Source: Acidovorax kalamii
GTDB lineage: Bacteria; Pseudomonadota; Gammaproteobacteria; Burkholderiales; Burkholderiaceae_C
NCBI RefSeq assembly: GCF_002245625.1
Contig: NZ_NOIG01000007.1
Coordinates: forward strand, 27,454-91,453
Reading direction: 5' to 3'
DNA length: 64,000 nt
Of this stretch, positions 62,829-64,000 are shown piece after piece (position 1 is the first letter of the stretch; each line of letters begins with the position of its first letter). The position numbers and the translations under genes were made by a program. The notes below the pieces were generated by a model. The model ran no database searches, had not been told where the DNA came from, and was given only the letters and a program-made list of their open reading frames with translations.

Positions 62829-64000
62829 TTAGGGATTTGGCTGTGTGGTGGGGAGTAACAAGATCGTCGTGAATCCCACCAGCGGCGCGGCCACCCAGCG
62901 GCGGGCGCGGGCCTGGCCGATGGCGCGCACCTGGCTGCTGGCCTCCAGCTCGGCCAGCGCGCGCTGCACGGTGCGCTGGCTGTCGCCCAGGGCCAGTGCC
63001 AGGGCCGATGTGGACCAGGCCGCACCGTCGGCCAGCAGCGCCAGCAGCGCGCCCTGATCGCCATCCACCGGGGGGGCGAGCACGGCCACGGTGCGGCCCG
63101 CCAAAGGCCGCAGCACAAAGCCGCGCGCCGTGGCCTCCACGCCCGCCAGCGGCGCGATGAGTTTGCGCAGGCGGCCCATCTCCACGCGCAGCCGGGCGCG
63201 GTGCGTCTCGTCGGGGTGGCGGGTGCGGAACACGCTCGCAATCAGCGCCTCGCGGTCCACATCGTCGGGCCAGGCCTGGGCCAGCGCGCGCACCAGCGCA
63301 AACAGCACGGGGCGGCGCGCCAGGGGCAGCGCCACGCCACCCGCAAGCACCGCGTGGCGGCAGGCATCGACCACCAGCGTATGGCTGGATGCGCGCAACG
63401 CGGCCACGTCCTGCAGCCGCAGTGCCTGTTCGCTGCCCGGTGCCAGCAGGCGCGCAGCGGGCTGGGCCAGCAGCGCACGCGCGTGGGCCACCTCGGCCTG
63501 CAGGGCGGGCACACCGGCATGTTGTGCGGCCCGCTCGGCATGTTGCAGGGCGGCGTGGGCGGCGTCGATGTGCAGGGCGCGCAGCGCCAGTTCTGCGCGG
63601 GTGAGTCCGGCCACGGCGGCCAGCGGGGCGGGCAGGTGAGTGGGCAGGGGCACACCGTCGGCCGGGTGGGCTGCCAGCATGTCGGATGCCTCTGCCAGGC
63701 GCCCCAGCAGCACCAGCCTGCGCGCCGCCACCAGCCGGGCCTGCAGCGCGTTGGTGGTGTCGCCGTGGGCCTGCAGCGTGTGGGCCGCTGCCAGCAGGGC
63801 TGCGGGGCCCTTGCTGCCATCGCCGCCCAGGTCGCGCTGGGCCAGGGCCACCTCGGCCTCGGCCACCACACAGCGGGCGCGGGCCACGGGCTCGTGGGCG
63901 CCAAACGCGCGGGCGGCGCGGCGCAGCAGTTCGCGGGCGCGCGGGTGTTCGCCCAGCTGGGCCATGGCGATGCCGCGCAGGGCCAGCGCGGGCGGGTCGT
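62829..64000 (-). CDS. large transcriptional regulator, C-terminal part (5' end outside window)
   Basis: The frame is still open at the window edge, with about 390 residues visible. The N-terminal part is an all-Ala/Leu helical repeat region of TPR type (RARELLRRAARAFGAHEPVARARCVVAEAEVALAQRD in parts). The C-terminal part has a winged-helix-like segment RTRHPDETHRARLRVEMGRLRKLIAPLAGVEATARGFVL and a second HTH-like region LALALGDSQRTVQRALAELEASSQ. This is the layout of SARP/LuxR-like ATP- or TPR-containing regulators. It probably controls the beta-propeller gene behind it. Confidence 0.7.
   Translation of the reverse strand, partial: DPPALALRGIAMAQLGEHPRARELLRRAARAFGAHEPVARARCVVAEAEVALAQRDLGGDGSKGPAALLAAAHTLQAHGDTTNALQARLVAARRLVLLGRLAEASDMLAAHPADGVPLPTHLPAPLAAVAGLTRAELALRALHIDAAHAALQHAERAAQHAGVPALQAEVAHARALLAQPAARLLAPGSEQALRLQDVAALRASSHTLVVDACRHAVLAGGVALPLARRPVLFALVRALAQAWPDDVDREALIASVFRTRHPDETHRARLRVEMGRLRKLIAPLAGVEATARGFVLRPLAGRTVAVLAPPVDGDQGALLALLADGAAWSTSALALALGDSQRTVQRALAELEASSQVRAIGQARARRWVAAPLVGFTTILLLPTTQPNP

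Overview
The window is 64 kb of GC-rich chromosome from a betaproteobacterium, most likely a member of the Comamonadaceae close to Acidovorax. The evidence is the gene set and its order (recA-recX, sucCD, purB, moaC, a Bug-type binding protein, a pilin with TfpX and PglL). A dispersed element of about 60 bp, carrying TTGATAGC and GGCC/TTTTGG blocks, also recurs at six places. Species assignment is inference; no rRNA or tRNA gene was seen.

Layout. 1-2.3 kb: end of an MFS carrier, a DUF3833 lipoprotein, an SDR and an NTF2-like protein in one operon. 2.3-9.1 kb (minus strand): TetR regulator, TRAP transporter dctQMP, an NAD-type shikimate/quinate dehydrogenase, an HPPD-like protein and a 3-dehydroshikimate dehydratase-like TIM barrel, which together read as a hydroaromatic uptake and catabolism operon leading to protocatechuate. 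9.1-17.2 kb: GST, purB, yaeQ, small DUF proteins, a yybP-ykoY manganese riboswitch ahead of a TerC-family exporter, an M48 protease and moaC. 17.2-20.2 kb: pilin glycosylation locus. 20.5-27.8 kb: a signalling block of CHASE2 Ser/Thr kinase, PP2C phosphatase, FHA protein, CHASE2 adenylate cyclase and a cAMP-phosphodiesterase-like hydrolase. 28-35 kb: sucCD, argC, IS5 and IS110 remnants, a lipoprotein, recX and recA with a LexA-like box.

35-49 kb: MarR, a small HTH/Clp-N operon under two palindromes, LysR/Bug divergon, N-formylglutamate amidohydrolase, Tat-type serine hydrolase, two divergent two-component systems, an MBL hydrolase, a DUF6882 protein, a SPOR protein, birA and a SET-domain protein. 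49.5-56 kb: DNA topoisomerase III with a C-terminal SWIB domain, a lipoprotein, two AraC regulators, a YbhB protein and small membrane proteins.

56-60.1 kb is the accessory region of greatest interest. A tyrosine-phosphatase gene is followed by a BPSL0067/STY0301 pair, then an A+T-rich peptidoglycan amidase with a single-TM partner, then a broken HEPN gene. The region closes with a second, 5'-truncated copy of the last 339 bp of the phosphatase gene. The island is therefore bounded by a 339-bp direct repeat and carries two likely peptidoglycan-hydrolase/immunity pairs. The last 4 kb hold a flavin reductase, a glyoxalase-fold protein, a beta-propeller protein and a partial large regulator.
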